From NCBI GenBank assembly GCA_022819645.1, contig JAJEGU010000017.1, forward strand, positions 1 through 64,000: a DNA stretch of 64,000 nt, written 5' to 3'. The stretch comes from Pseudomonadales bacterium (GTDB lineage Bacteria; Pseudomonadota; Gammaproteobacteria; Pseudomonadales; Pseudohongiellaceae). Each line of letters opens with the position of its first letter. Within the stretch, counting starts at the first letter, position 1. Positions 8,224 to 18,017 of the stretch are shown piece after piece. Made by a program: the position numbers and the translations under genes. The notes beneath the pieces are model-generated. The model had not been told where the DNA came from and did not search any database. It worked only from the letters and a program-made list of their open reading frames with translations.

Positions 8224-9549
8224 GTGAGCCAGGACATTGTTGCAAGCATGAAGGAAGGCGCCATGCAGCCCGTGCAGGTGCTGGCGGTGACGATCTGCGT
8301 GGTCATCAACATGTTCGACGGTTTCGACGTGCTCGTCATGGCCTTAACCGCACCCTCGGTTGCCGCGGAATGGTCGCTGGAGCCTGGAACCGTGGGCATG
8401 CTGCTCAGTTCCGGACTGGTGGGCATGTCCCTGGGCTCGCTGTTCATCGCGCCGCTGGCCGACCGCATCGGCCGTCGCAACAACATTCTGATCTGTCTGG
8501 CGATCATCAGCGCCGGCATGTTTCTCTCCGCGTTAACCCAGTCGGCCCTGCAACTCGCTTGGGCCCGGGTGGTGACCGGGCTCGGCATCGGCGGCATGCT
8601 GGCCAGCATCAATACCATCACCGCCGAGTTTTCCTCGCGCAAGCGGCAGGGTTTCGCCATCGCCATGGTGCAGTCGGGCTATCCCGTGGGCGCCACTGTG
8701 GGTGGAGCCATCGCGGCCTTCCTCATCGTCGCTTATGACTGGCGCGCGGTGTTCCTGTTCGGCGGCGCCTGCACCGCGGTGATGATTCCCGTGGTATTGC
8801 GCTACCTGCCGGAATCGCTCGACTATCTCATCGAACGCAAGCCCCCCGGGGCGCTGGAGCGGGTCAATCGCCTGCTCGCCCGGATGGGCAGGGAAACGCT
8901 GGCCGAACTACTCCCGTCGCGCCGCCGGGGCGAGTCCGGCAGCGTCCTCGAGTTGGTATCGGCGCCTTTGCGTACTTCCACCCTGCTGCTGTGGTGCGCA
9001 TTCTTCATGATCATGCTCAGCTTCTACTTCGTCCTGAGCTGGACGCCAAGCCTGCTCACCGATGCCGGTTTGAGCCCGGAACAGGGCATTTCCGGCGGCG
9101 TACTCGTGAATATCGGCGGCATCATCGGCGGGGCAACCCTCGGCTATCTCACCGCGCGCTTCTCCGCCCACCGGCTTACCGCCCTGTACATGGTGCTATG
9201 CGCCGTGTCCATGAGCATTTTCGGGCTGCTCGACGGCAATCTCGGCCCGATGCTCGTGGCCGGCTTCGTGGTGGGCTATTTCATCTTCGGCTCGATCATC
9301 GGCGTGTACAGCATCGCGCCGAACCTCTACAACACCACCGTGCGCAACACCGGCATGGGCTGGGCAATCGGCATCGGCCGGTTTGGCGCCATCATCGGCC
9401 CTGCGGCGGCGGGCTTCCTGCTCGACCGGGGCTGGACCGGCGCCGAGTGCTTCTTTGTATTCTCCATGCCCCTTCTTGTCGCCATGGCGGCGGTATCGCT
9501 GTTGCGGCAAAGGAAAGCGCAGTCCCCTGGAAGCCCTGTTCCGGAGTAA
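8224..9549 (+). CDS. MFS transporter, aromatic acid:H+ symporter type
   Basis: This inner-membrane carrier has 441 residues and 12 predicted helices. NMFDGFDVLVMALTAPSV in TM1 (D-G-F-D) and the TM2-3 loop PLADRIGRRNN are typical of the AAHS branch (PcaK/BenK/MhpT). A GTG start at 8224 with GGGGAATAGCC before it is preferred over the ATG at 8152; ATG 8251 is another option. It is followed by an intradiol dioxygenase, so uptake of an aromatic acid or related compound is a reasonable inference. Confidence 0.8.
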   Translation: MSQDIVASMKEGAMQPVQVLAVTICVVINMFDGFDVLVMALTAPSVAAEWSLEPGTVGMLLSSGLVGMSLGSLFIAPLADRIGRRNNILICLAIISAGMFLSALTQSALQLAWARVVTGLGIGGMLASINTITAEFSSRKRQGFAIAMVQSGYPVGATVGGAIAAFLIVAYDWRAVFLFGGACTAVMIPVVLRYLPESLDYLIERKPPGALERVNRLLARMGRETLAELLPSRRRGESGSVLELVSAPLRTSTLLLWCAFFMIMLSFYFVLSWTPSLLTDAGLSPEQGISGGVLVNIGGIIGGATLGYLTARFSAHRLTALYMVLCAVSMSIFGLLDGNLGPMLVAGFVVGYFIFGSIIGVYSIAPNLYNTTVRNTGMGWAIGIGRFGAIIGPAAAGFLLDRGWTGAECFFVFSMPLLVAMAAVSLLRQRKAQSPGSPVPE

Positions 9550-9645
9550 TGGACCCGGCGCGGTAGTGCGCATGGCTTGTTCCACCGAAAGGATAACGGC
9601 ACAATCGGGAGCGCGGATTCAAGTGACGAATGGGGGGTACAGACC

Positions 9646-10353
9646 ATGAACAGAAGACAGATGATTACCGGCTCGCTGGGCGCGCTGCTGGCGGGGAAGT
9701 TCGGCAGACTGCGTGCCGCGGAAGAGGGGGGAATTTTCGTTCCGCCACAATCGTGCCGGCAGACCTTGCGTCTTACCCAGGGGCCCTATCGGACCCAGAG
9801 TCCGCAACGTTCCGATGTCAGGGGCGGCAGGGAAGGCGTCCCGTTGCGGCTCAAACTCAAAGTCCTCAATCATTACTACTGCACACCCGCCGAAGGAGTC
9901 ATGGTGGAAATCTGGAGTTGCGATTCCCAAGGGATCTACTCCAATGTCCGGAACATCGTTTTCGATTTTGAAACCACCCGGCGAAGCGGATTTGCGGAAG
10001 ATACCCGGGGATCCGATTTTCTCAGGGGGCATCAATTCACGGACAGCAATGGGGAAGTCGAGTTCCTGACCCTCATTCCCGGCTGGTACGAGGGCCGTCT
10101 GCCCCATATTCATGTGCGGACCACGGCATTCCTGGAATGGACCGCTCACGATACGCAGCTCTTTATCCCGCAGGATATCGAGCGCCGCGTGTTCGCATCC
10201 GGCCCCTACGCCAGCCACGGCCAGAATCCCTGGACCATCGACCGGGATCTGGTAGTCAAGGGAGACCAGGACATGGTGGATCAGTTGACCATCTCCATGG
10301 AACCGGAAGGCGAAGGCTACATCGGTGAATTCACCATCGCCGCATCAGGCTGA
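9646..10353 (+). CDS. Exported intradiol ring-cleavage dioxygenase
   Basis: This 235-residue protein has a Tat-like N-terminus (MNRRQMITGSLGALLAG). The core resembles protocatechuate 3,4-dioxygenase: 'VEIWSCDSQGIYSNV' carries the first Tyr ligand and PGWYEGRLPHIHVRT the second Tyr and both His ligands of Fe(III). It would open catechol-type rings between the hydroxyls. Export is unusual for catabolic enzymes but known for a secreted intradiol-dioxygenase-like group. It lies about 95 bases after the MFS gene. The substrate is unknown. Confidence 0.8.
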   Translation: MNRRQMITGSLGALLAGKFGRLRAAEEGGIFVPPQSCRQTLRLTQGPYRTQSPQRSDVRGGREGVPLRLKLKVLNHYYCTPAEGVMVEIWSCDSQGIYSNVRNIVFDFETTRRSGFAEDTRGSDFLRGHQFTDSNGEVEFLTLIPGWYEGRLPHIHVRTTAFLEWTAHDTQLFIPQDIERRVFASGPYASHGQNPWTIDRDLVVKGDQDMVDQLTISMEPEGEGYIGEFTIAASG

Positions 10354-10427
10354 TTACGGTGCCGGATTTTCCTGGGCGCCATCCGGCGAACTGATGAGCC
10401 GGGAATCGGCGCTCCGCCGGCAATCTG

Positions 10428-10463
10428 AAAAAAACCGCCTTGCCGGGGAACCGGCAAGGCGGT
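10428..10463 (-). terminator. Intrinsic terminator of ssrA
   Basis: On the minus strand a 13-bp perfect GC-rich stem (ACCGCCTTGCCGG with its complement, loop TTCC) is followed by seven T residues. It starts six bases after the CCA end of tmRNA and terminates it. Confidence 0.9.
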
Positions 10464-10468
10464 CGGGT

Positions 10469-10826
10469 TGGTGGAGGCGGGGAGAGTTGAACTCCCGTCC
10501 GTCAGTTCGCGGCCCCGGGGTCTACATGCTTAGCGTCGTCTATTGCGTTAACCCCGATCTACCCGACGGGCAGGGCGAGCGGGGCGAGCCTGGAAAGCTT
10601 TAGCAGCGCAACGCCAGGCGCGTATTGCTGCGATCCCGTTCTGGATGACGATTGCGGACGGCGGTTTACGGGAATCCCCCCGGCAATCGCTGACCGCGAT
10701 CAGGCGGCCAGTGCGTACTGAGTGTCTTCGGCAACTATGCAGTTGCAGCGATTGATTTACGAGAGTCACTACCCTCTCGGCATGCACCCTGGGAGTTGAT
10801 ACCGGCGTCGAATCCGAATCGCCCCC
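10469..10826 (-). ncRNA. ssrA: tmRNA (SsrA)
   Basis: On the minus strand the 5' end GGGGGCGATTCGGATTCGAC and the 3' end GAGTTCAACTCTCCCCGCCT followed by CCACCA form the tRNA-like acceptor and T-arm; GGGGGC pairs with GCCTCC. The internal tag reads GCC GAA GAC ACT CAG TAC GCA CTG GCC GCC TGA (10732-10700), giving AEDTQYALAA, preceded by ATAGTT as in E. coli ATAGTC. With SmpB (18018-18491) it rescues stalled ribosomes and marks the peptide for proteolysis. TATGAT lies about 15 bases upstream of the 5' end as a possible -10. No ORF-track entry represents it. Confidence 0.96.
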
Positions 10827-10942
10827 GGAGAAGACCGCAAATCATAACACATTCGGATGGAAACTCGCCGATTTTTTTGCGTGTCTGCCGGGAAACTCCC
10901 GCCGCCGGTGCCGAGAGTCTCCGAGGAAAACCGTCAAATCGC

Positions 10943-11587
10943 TCATCTTTGGCGAGATTTTTGAGCAATTTCCAAGGCTTGCCTGGCGAGATTTTCAATG
11001 GCGCTGAAGTCGCCCCGCCAAATTGGTTCCGCCGGCGTCATCCAGCTTCCTCCGCAGGCGAAGACTGCGGGCGGGGCAAGGAAATCCGCCAGGTTGGAGG
11101 CGGAAACGCCGCCCGTGGGTATGAAGCGCATGGTGCGGAACACGCTGGACAGCGCCTTGATTGCAGGAATGCCGCCAGCGATCGAAGCGGGGAAGAACTT
11201 TACCGTTTCCAATCCCAGATTGTGGGCGCGCTGCAATTCGCCGGCGGTGGCGACTCCGGGATAGACCGGAGTTTCCGCTTTCCGGGCCACATCCACAACC
11301 GCTTCATCAAGGCCAGGGGAGACTACGAATCGCGCTCCCGCGGCCAAAGCCGCCTCGGCCTGTGCCGCCGACAGCACCGTGCCCGCGCCCGCCATGGCAT
11401 CGGGAACTTTCTCCACGACCGCGGCCAGACAATCCAGGGCGGCGTCGGTGCGCAGCAGCACTTCAATCACGGAAACGCCGCCCGCCACCAGGGCTTGCGA
11501 AATGCGAACCGCTGTCCGCGCATCATCCGCCTGCACGAGTGCGATCAGGGGCGTGACTCGGAGCTGGCTTTCGATTTCAGTGTTCAA
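10943..11587 (-). CDS. eda: 2-keto-3-deoxy-6-phosphogluconate aldolase
   Basis: This 214-residue class I aldolase splits KDPG into pyruvate and glyceraldehyde 3-phosphate in the cytosol. Diagnostic parts are 'GGVSVIEVLLRT' (strand 2 Glu), 'GAGTVLSAAQAEAALAAGARFVVSPG' and ETVKFFPA with the Schiff-base Lys, then FIPTGGVS for phosphate binding. It forms the last step for KDG-6-P made by KdgK (22227-23255). It lies next to two TonB receptors rather than in the alginate operon. KHG aldolase activity may also be present, as in other Eda proteins. Confidence 0.93.
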   Translation of the reverse strand: MNTEIESQLRVTPLIALVQADDARTAVRISQALVAGGVSVIEVLLRTDAALDCLAAVVEKVPDAMAGAGTVLSAAQAEAALAAGARFVVSPGLDEAVVDVARKAETPVYPGVATAGELQRAHNLGLETVKFFPASIAGGIPAIKALSSVFRTMRFIPTGGVSASNLADFLAPPAVFACGGSWMTPAEPIWRGDFSAIENLARQALEIAQKSRQR

Positions 11588-11651
11588 AATCTCTGCGGGC
11601 CTGTGGTTCCCGGTTCAGTTGCGAGCCCGCCTGCGGTGAAACTCGTCTGCT

Positions 11652-14600
11652 TCAGAACCTCGCCCTGACACCGGCGAATATCCGCGGGCCGTATTCCAGG
11701 GTTTGCAGGTATTGTCCTTCGAGGCCGCGGAAATCAATGCGTGGCTCGCTGAGCAGGTTGATGCCTTCCAGGGTGAGTTCAATCTCGTCGGTAATATCGT
11801 AGCGCAGGCGAAGGTCCAGGGTATTGTAATCGTCCACGTAGCGGATGCGCGCGCCGGTGTCGCGGCCGTAGCCCTGAAAGTACCCGGAACGCGCCTTGTA
11901 GATCGCCTGTGCATTGAAGCGGTTGTTCTGCCAGTAGATCTGGGTTGCGCTGGTATGACGCGAAAGTCCCCAAAGCCCGGCCGGAGGCAAGAGACCCAGC
12001 AGTGGGCGGGCGTTGCCACTGGCGTCGAAAGAAGTGCCGTCGCCGCCGTGACCGTCTTCGAAGGCAAAGTCGGAATCGGCGAAGTTATAGCTGATCTTCG
12101 CGCCAAAGCCGCCCCAGAACCCCGGCAGATAGTCGAAGGCATGGGTGGCGGTGACTTCGATTCCCGTGAGGTCGCTCGTGTCATCGGAAACCTGGGTGGT
12201 TCGCACGGTGCCGCCAACGGTATTGCCGTCTATCAGGAAATCTTCCTGTTGATAGACATTTTCGAATCCTCCCTGAAAACGCTTCCAGTACACGCCAGCC
12301 GCGAGCAGGGTGTCTTCATTGGCGTACCATTCCACGCCCAGATCCAGGTTCCAGGAAGGCAGGGGCTCCAGTTTCGGATTGCCCGGCGCCCCGATGCCCT
12401 GCACGGCTTCCGCAAGGGTAGCGTATCCGGAATCCGGGTCGTCGGAATCATTGGTGTTGATTGCGCGGCTGTTTCCATAGGAGTGCGGGTCCGGTCGGGA
12501 AATGCCGCGGAATGCGCCGGCCCTGAGCACCCAGTCTTCATCGAGGTCCATGATGAAGGTAAGACTCGGCAGCACTTCGGTATAGCTGTTGGTTTGCACG
12601 ACCCTTTCGTATTCCGCTCCCGACGCCGCCTCGACAAAAAACAGGCCGTCCTGCTGGATGACGGTGAGCGGGCTTCGGTAACCGGTCGAGGAAACTTCGG
12701 TATCGACAACCCGTACCCCGAAATTGCCCCGGACCGGCCTGCCTGACATTTCCGATTGATAGTTGGCCTGGACGTATAGCGCCGTCGTCTCTTCGGTCAA
12801 ATCGATACTGTTGGTCTGGACGCCGTTCTGGAAGCCGATCGCGGAACTGCCGCCGTAGTTCGCGGTCAGTTCATCGAGCAGGCAGCCATGATCGAAAGTC
12901 GCCCATCCGGTGCCGCCGCCGATGCCGTTGGCTACCGTCACCAGGGGATTGCCGCCCCTGGACTCCGACAGGAAGCCGGGTTCCGGAAAACTCGACTGGC
13001 CGCAGTTGTTGGCGGCATTGAAGACCGCAGCCCGGGCCTCGGCGGTATTGGAAGACCCTCCGGGGACGCCGTCGAAATCCTCGTCCTCGAACAGGCTGAA
13101 TCCGTCGTCATTGCGATTGCCGCCGAAGGTGCGGTACGCAAGCGTTGCCGAGCGCAGGCCGGCCTGCAGGTTGTGGACGAAACCCAGGGAGTCGGTGTCC
13201 CAGGACAGGTCCAGCCGGTAAGCGTCTATCGTGTGCTCGCGAATCTGCTGTCTGGCGCGGATCCGGGCCCGGTCCCGGGCGGTGAAGTAGCGGGGGTCGG
13301 TAATGTCGAAATCCAGCAGTGAATCAGGATCGCAGGAACTGCTGCCGTCGGTGCAGAGAATCGTCGGCAGGGCCAATCCGTCGGTGCCCGGCGCATTGAC
13401 GTCGAAACTCACCAGAAACTCCTCCCGGCTGCCAGTGTTGTCGGGATCCGTGATCAGTACCTCGTTGGCGGCCATGCGCACCTCAACGTCGGTTTCGGTG
13501 CGCATGGTGTCGGCAAATGAGGCGTCGAACGCGACCTCCAGGGCGTCGGTGGCCTGCCAGGCGAGATTGAGGCCGGCGCCTTCGTATTCCTCGAAGCGGC
13601 TGAAGTCGGTGGTATTGGAGCGAATATCGGTGTCCGCGGTGAAACTTCGCAAAATCCCGGTTCGCGGGTTGGAAACGACGTTTCTCAGGTTGTTCTGGGT
13701 GCTTCCGAATTGCAGGTCCTGGCGCAGTTCCTTCTGGTCCCGCTCGGACTGCTGGAAATCGAGCATGACATCCACGGTTTCATTGGGTTGCCACTGGAAC
13801 GCGCCGAATATGGCCTGACGGTCATCGTCCGTGGTATTGCGCCGGAATGTGCGGTCGCGGGGGATATAGGCGAAGGGAATATCCCCCACGCTGTTGTAGG
13901 CGGGGTTGGAATCGATCAAATCCTGCAACTGGTCATTGCTCAGGTCCGGATTGCTCCCGTTCTCGTCACATCGACCTGAGGTGTCGAATGGTTGCGCCAT
14001 GGAATCGAATGACTCCAGCACACAGGCTTCAAAGCGCCCGCCGCCGGTGGTGTGCGTGGCTTCCGCTTCGGGATTGGAGTCGTCGCGTTTTTGCCCGCCA
14101 ATGGAGATGCCGATGGTGCCGAGGCCCTCGACTTCCCAGGAATTGATGTAGCTGGCGGTGCCCCGGTAGCCGTTACCCTGGCCGTCGATATTCCGGTCAT
14201 CGGGATGCTGCGAGCCCTTGAGACTGAATTGCGCGCGCTGTTCGCCATAGTCAATGGGCCGCCTGGTGCTCAACTGCACCTGGCCGCTCACGGCGCCTTC
14301 GATGTAGCTGGCGGACTGGGTCTTGTGAATCGCGACCGAATTGAACAACTCGGAAGGGAAGATGCTGAAATTCACCGCCCGGTTGCCGCTGCCGTTGGTG
14401 GACTCCCGACCATTGACCACCGTGCTGCCTAGATATGGCCCAAGTCCCCGCACGGCAACTTCGGTGGCACCACCGTTTTCGCGATGGGTCGCGGCGCCGG
14501 TAATGGTCTCGAGCGCCTCGCCGATGGACAGGGCCGGCAGTGCGCCGATCTCGTCGGCGTTCAGCCCGTCCACGATCTCCACCGAATTCCGCTTGAGCTG

Positions 14601-14798
14601 GATGGAATTCTGGATATCGCGCCGCACGCCGGTAACGACGATTTCCTCAAGCAGCGCTTCAGCGCCCGGGTCTTGCTGGGCGAGGGCCGCGGTGGCGGGA
14701 AACAGCATGGGCGCGCACAGCGCGAGCAGCAATGGCGGGCGCCGTCTGGTTGGAGCGGTTGGAGCAGGCATCTTGAACCCTCTTGCAGGTCTGGTCAT
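11652..14798 (-). CDS. TonB-dependent receptor, large, alginate-linked
   Basis: This outer-membrane protein of about 1048 residues has a signal peptide (RRRPPLLLALCAPMLFPATAALAQ) and a TonB-box-like EEIVVTGVRRDIQNS. A plug domain (ADEIGALPALSIGEALETITGA) follows, then a long beta-barrel ending in 'RIFAGVRARF' with the terminal Phe. The Caulobacter-type large receptor class is typical for glycan oligomer uptake. Start at 14798 (ATG with GGAAAAC) is preferred to 14840. It lies between eda and a second receptor, and has an operator-like inverted repeat just upstream. Alginate oligosaccharides are the likely cargo by context. Confidence 0.85.
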   Translation of the reverse strand: MTRPARGFKMPAPTAPTRRRPPLLLALCAPMLFPATAALAQQDPGAEALLEEIVVTGVRRDIQNSIQLKRNSVEIVDGLNADEIGALPALSIGEALETITGAATHRENGGATEVAVRGLGPYLGSTVVNGRESTNGSGNRAVNFSIFPSELFNSVAIHKTQSASYIEGAVSGQVQLSTRRPIDYGEQRAQFSLKGSQHPDDRNIDGQGNGYRGTASYINSWEVEGLGTIGISIGGQKRDDSNPEAEATHTTGGGRFEACVLESFDSMAQPFDTSGRCDENGSNPDLSNDQLQDLIDSNPAYNSVGDIPFAYIPRDRTFRRNTTDDDRQAIFGAFQWQPNETVDVMLDFQQSERDQKELRQDLQFGSTQNNLRNVVSNPRTGILRSFTADTDIRSNTTDFSRFEEYEGAGLNLAWQATDALEVAFDASFADTMRTETDVEVRMAANEVLITDPDNTGSREEFLVSFDVNAPGTDGLALPTILCTDGSSSCDPDSLLDFDITDPRYFTARDRARIRARQQIREHTIDAYRLDLSWDTDSLGFVHNLQAGLRSATLAYRTFGGNRNDDGFSLFEDEDFDGVPGGSSNTAEARAAVFNAANNCGQSSFPEPGFLSESRGGNPLVTVANGIGGGTGWATFDHGCLLDELTANYGGSSAIGFQNGVQTNSIDLTEETTALYVQANYQSEMSGRPVRGNFGVRVVDTEVSSTGYRSPLTVIQQDGLFFVEAASGAEYERVVQTNSYTEVLPSLTFIMDLDEDWVLRAGAFRGISRPDPHSYGNSRAINTNDSDDPDSGYATLAEAVQGIGAPGNPKLEPLPSWNLDLGVEWYANEDTLLAAGVYWKRFQGGFENVYQQEDFLIDGNTVGGTVRTTQVSDDTSDLTGIEVTATHAFDYLPGFWGGFGAKISYNFADSDFAFEDGHGGDGTSFDASGNARPLLGLLPPAGLWGLSRHTSATQIYWQNNRFNAQAIYKARSGYFQGYGRDTGARIRYVDDYNTLDLRLRYDITDEIELTLEGINLLSEPRIDFRGLEGQYLQTLEYGPRIFAGVRARF

Positions 14799-14813
14799 AT
14801 GTTTTCCATCAAT

Positions 14814-14828
14814 ATTGGACTGCCCAAT
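14814..14828. promoter_or_regulatory. Operator-like inverted repeat before TonB receptor
   Basis: ATTGGACTGCCCAAT has ATTGG/CCAAT arms and lies 16 bases before the start codon. The CTGCCCAA part also occurs (as TTGGGCAG) before the gntR gene at 30718, suggesting a shared regulator. Confidence 0.4.
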
Positions 14829-14853
14829 TATAGAGGCCAAAGTTCGGCGAAAG

Positions 14854-17800
14854 TTACAGGCGATAGCTGGCGCCGATGGTGATTCGCCGGTCGGTCAGGC
14901 CCTGAAAACACACGAGGGCACCGCTGTTGACGCAGGATTGCCTGACATCCGACTCGGTTAGGTTGACCGCCTCGACACCAATGCTCAGATTGTCGTTCAC
15001 TTCGTAACTGACGCTGGCATTGAGCTGCCCCCGGTCTTCCTGCACCACGGGGAAGCCCCACGGGAAGCTGGAAGTACTACCGAAATCGGTGGAGCGATAG
15101 GCTTCCCGCCAGGTGTATCGCATCCTCGCCGAGACGCCGTACTTTTCGTAGTACGTCGTGAGGTTGTAGGAGGTACCCGACAGGTCGATCAGTTGTCCGC
15201 GGAGGGTGACATCGGTAGCGCCGCCCGACATCAGGGCGAACGCGGCCCGGGCGCGGCTTGTGGGGTTGAGGAAGGTATCCCCGCCGGAGAACTCCTGCTC
15301 GGTGAAGTTGGCGATAAAGCCGAATCCGGACGCCCAACCCAGTTCGTCCTCAAACTGTGCGAGATCATACTGCGCGGCGATTTCAAATCCTTCCTGGGTG
15401 GTTTCCCCCGCGCCATTGACTGTCGTTGCCGCCGGAACGCAGACTCCCACGCCACCGGCATCGCCGAATACATTGACATCCGCAATGGGGTTGAAAATAC
15501 CGCCTTGTTCACAGGGAGCGGTGGTGTCGCGGAAGCCGGTGACCGGATCTTCGAACGGGTCGTCCTGGGTGCGGACGAACAGCCCGGTGCGCTCCTTGTG
15601 GAACCAGCCGATGCTCAACACGCTCGAAGGCGCGAAGTACCATTCGGCGGAGAGATCGAAGGAGACCACCTCTTCCGGCTCAAGGCCGGGATTGCCGATC
15701 GAAACCGGAGGGTTGGGGCTGGTGCTGAAGGTGGTTGAGGTGGACAGGCTGTTGAAACTCGGACGGCGAATATCCTTGCTCCAGCTTGCCCGAAGCGCCA
15801 CATCCGCGGCGACGTTCGCCACGAGGTTGAGCCGCGGCAACAGGAAGTCATAGCTGCCGGTGGACGTGGTCGGCGTTGCCTGGCCATTGGTGACCGAGTT
15901 ACCCGTTGAACTCACTTCGGTTTCCAGATAGCGCACGCCCAGGTTTCCGCGGAACACGCCGCTGGCGAAATTCGCCTGGGCGTACAGGGCGTCGGTTTCT
16001 TCCTCGATATCGAAGAATGCGGCGACACTCGAGGTCGGCTCATTGATGGAGCGGGAGCCGCCGTGGGTGGTAATGGCACCATTCAGCGTGGCCAGCACAC
16101 CGGCGGGGTTCGAGGCCACGAGTTCCGGGTTGATCAGGAGAAAATTGCCGATGTACAGCGCCCTGCCGTCGGCCTCATTGAAGTTGTCCGGGCCGGGAAC
16201 GAGCAATTCGGCGAACAGATTTCCCCTGGGAGAGTCCGACATACTCCGCAAACCGCGATTGGTGCGGATGTCGTTGTTGAAATTGGAAGCCGTACTGCCG
16301 CGGTAGCCGAAATCCAGCGTGGTGAAGCCGGACCAGTCCAGATCGTAGCTGAAGTCCAGCACCACGGCGTCTTCGCCGCTTTCGGCGACATCCTGGCTGA
16401 TGTTGGTGTCTCGCAGCACCACGTTTGCGGGATCCAGCAATTGTGCGACAGTGGGCGCGCCGGGTTCGCCGAATGCGATGCCCCAGGAAAGCGTACCGCC
16501 GGACAGGTCATAGCGGAACGGGGTGCTGTTGTCGTTGGCGCCGCCCGGGTCCAGCGGCACGTTCGGATTGATGAAGTTGAGCGTGGTGTTGAAGCTGGGG
16601 GTGGTGGAATCGGAACTTGAGGTGGAGATTTCCGCACGCCCCGACCATCTGCCCCTTTCCCAGTCGGCGCCCCATCTGAATATCTGGCTTTCGGTCAGGC
16701 GCGAGTTGGTGTCCGACGAGAAGCGAAGATTCGGGTCGTCATCGTCAACCGCCAGATCAACGCCGATAACGCCCCGCAGCGCCGCCTCGATCGTGCCGAG
16801 ATTCTGTGTGCCGTTCCTGCCGTCGACGGAACCGAAGTTGATGGTTTCAAAGGCATCGGGAATTGAAGCGTTTCTCAGACTGCTGACGCCCGATCCCTGA
16901 ACCCTGGAACTTTCCTGCCTGCGTTCCTGGTCATTGAGGACCGCATCAAAATACAAGGTCAGTTCTTCATTGGGGGCCCATTCGAAGGAGCCGGCGAAGT
17001 TTTGGGTTTCGTACTCGAAATTGTCGTAATCCTGATTGAGGAATTGAATCGGCAGGAAATTGAAGGACTGGGCGGCCGCCACGCCGCTGCTGGCGGCAAC
17101 ATTGTTGTCGCGGTCGGTACGGGGGCGGAACGCGGTGACATCCTGCTCGGTGTAGCTGGCGCTGATCACGATGCCGACATCTCCGGCGTCGGTGGTCCAG
17201 TTGTCGCCCCAGGTGCCCGATACCCTGGGCATGAAGTCGCCATCGGTGGTGAGACTGCTGTTTTCGCCCTGGAGCCGGATTGCAGCGATGCGGTCGCCTA
17301 TCTCCAGCGGGCGGATGGTTCGCAGGTTGATGGTGCCGCCCACGGAGCCTTCGATGGTTTTCGCTTCCGGCGCCTTGGTCACTTCCACCGCGGAGATGAT
17401 GGCCGCGGAAACATCTTCGAAGTCGATGCCGGTGCGGCCCGCGCCGGAACCCACGGTGGACACGCCATTGATCTCGGTGCGATTCGCATTGGTGCCGCGA
17501 ATCTGAACGCCGGTGCCGACGCCCGCCGTCCGGGTAATCTGGATACCGGTCACGTTCTCCAGCACTTCCGCAAGATTCTGATCGGGCAGCTTGCCGATAT
17601 CCTCGGCCTGAATGACTTCAATCAGGTTTGCCGCGGCCCGCTTTTCCTCCAGCGCGCTGGCTAGGGACGAGCGGATGCCGGTAACAACGATCTGTTCCAG
17701 ATTCGCCCCGGCTTCCTGTCCCAGCCCCGGCATACTGATTGCCAGGGCGGAAACGCCGGCCGCCAAGGCGATACTGAGCGGATTGCGCTTGAAGGAGTCA

Positions 17801-17892
17801 GGAACATTGCGGTCTGGCGTCAAGCCGGTCGGGGCATGGGCCCCGGTGTCTGTGCCCATGGTGGAAGTGAGCCTGGTACGGGTGAAATTCAT
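14854..17892 (-). CDS. TonB-dependent receptor, large, alginate-linked
   Basis: This receptor is about 1012 residues long. The N-terminus has a hydrophobic signal-like stretch (NPLSIALAAGVSALAISMPGLGQ) after a long hydrophilic head, then LEQIVVTGIRSSLASALEEK (TonB box, typical for the Caulobacter-type family), the plug (IGKLPDQNLAEVLENVTGIQ) and a barrel ending 'RRITIGASYRL'. ATG at 17892 with AGGAATTCC before it is chosen over 17973. It follows smpB tail-to-head, with four TTGGTA/TACCAA half-sites upstream. It probably works with the other receptor to import alginate oligomers. Confidence 0.87.
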   Translation of the reverse strand: MNFTRTRLTSTMGTDTGAHAPTGLTPDRNVPDSFKRNPLSIALAAGVSALAISMPGLGQEAGANLEQIVVTGIRSSLASALEEKRAAANLIEVIQAEDIGKLPDQNLAEVLENVTGIQITRTAGVGTGVQIRGTNANRTEINGVSTVGSGAGRTGIDFEDVSAAIISAVEVTKAPEAKTIEGSVGGTINLRTIRPLEIGDRIAAIRLQGENSSLTTDGDFMPRVSGTWGDNWTTDAGDVGIVISASYTEQDVTAFRPRTDRDNNVAASSGVAAAQSFNFLPIQFLNQDYDNFEYETQNFAGSFEWAPNEELTLYFDAVLNDQERRQESSRVQGSGVSSLRNASIPDAFETINFGSVDGRNGTQNLGTIEAALRGVIGVDLAVDDDDPNLRFSSDTNSRLTESQIFRWGADWERGRWSGRAEISTSSSDSTTPSFNTTLNFINPNVPLDPGGANDNSTPFRYDLSGGTLSWGIAFGEPGAPTVAQLLDPANVVLRDTNISQDVAESGEDAVVLDFSYDLDWSGFTTLDFGYRGSTASNFNNDIRTNRGLRSMSDSPRGNLFAELLVPGPDNFNEADGRALYIGNFLLINPELVASNPAGVLATLNGAITTHGGSRSINEPTSSVAAFFDIEEETDALYAQANFASGVFRGNLGVRYLETEVSSTGNSVTNGQATPTTSTGSYDFLLPRLNLVANVAADVALRASWSKDIRRPSFNSLSTSTTFSTSPNPPVSIGNPGLEPEEVVSFDLSAEWYFAPSSVLSIGWFHKERTGLFVRTQDDPFEDPVTGFRDTTAPCEQGGIFNPIADVNVFGDAGGVGVCVPAATTVNGAGETTQEGFEIAAQYDLAQFEDELGWASGFGFIANFTEQEFSGGDTFLNPTSRARAAFALMSGGATDVTLRGQLIDLSGTSYNLTTYYEKYGVSARMRYTWREAYRSTDFGSTSSFPWGFPVVQEDRGQLNASVSYEVNDNLSIGVEAVNLTESDVRQSCVNSGALVCFQGLTDRRITIGASYRL

Positions 17893-17967
17893 CTGGAATT
17901 CCTCTTGAGAATTGGAATTGACAATGGCTTCGGCCAGTGCGACAAACCGCAGTGTAGCACATAGGCG

Positions 17968-18009
17968 TACCAAAAAAACCTACCAAGTGGATAAAATTGG
18001 TAATACCAA
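17968..18009. promoter_or_regulatory. Cluster of TTGGTA/TACCAA half-sites
   Basis: TACCAA at 17968, 17981 and 18004 and TTGGTA at 17997 surround a TTGGTAATACCAA palindrome (17997-18009). This resembles the UxuR/ExuR-type site (AATTGGTATACCAATT) bound by GntR/FCD repressors. It lies 76-117 bases before the TonB receptor start. The GntR at 29840-30586 is the obvious candidate. Confidence 0.5.
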
Positions 18010-18017
18010 AAATTATA

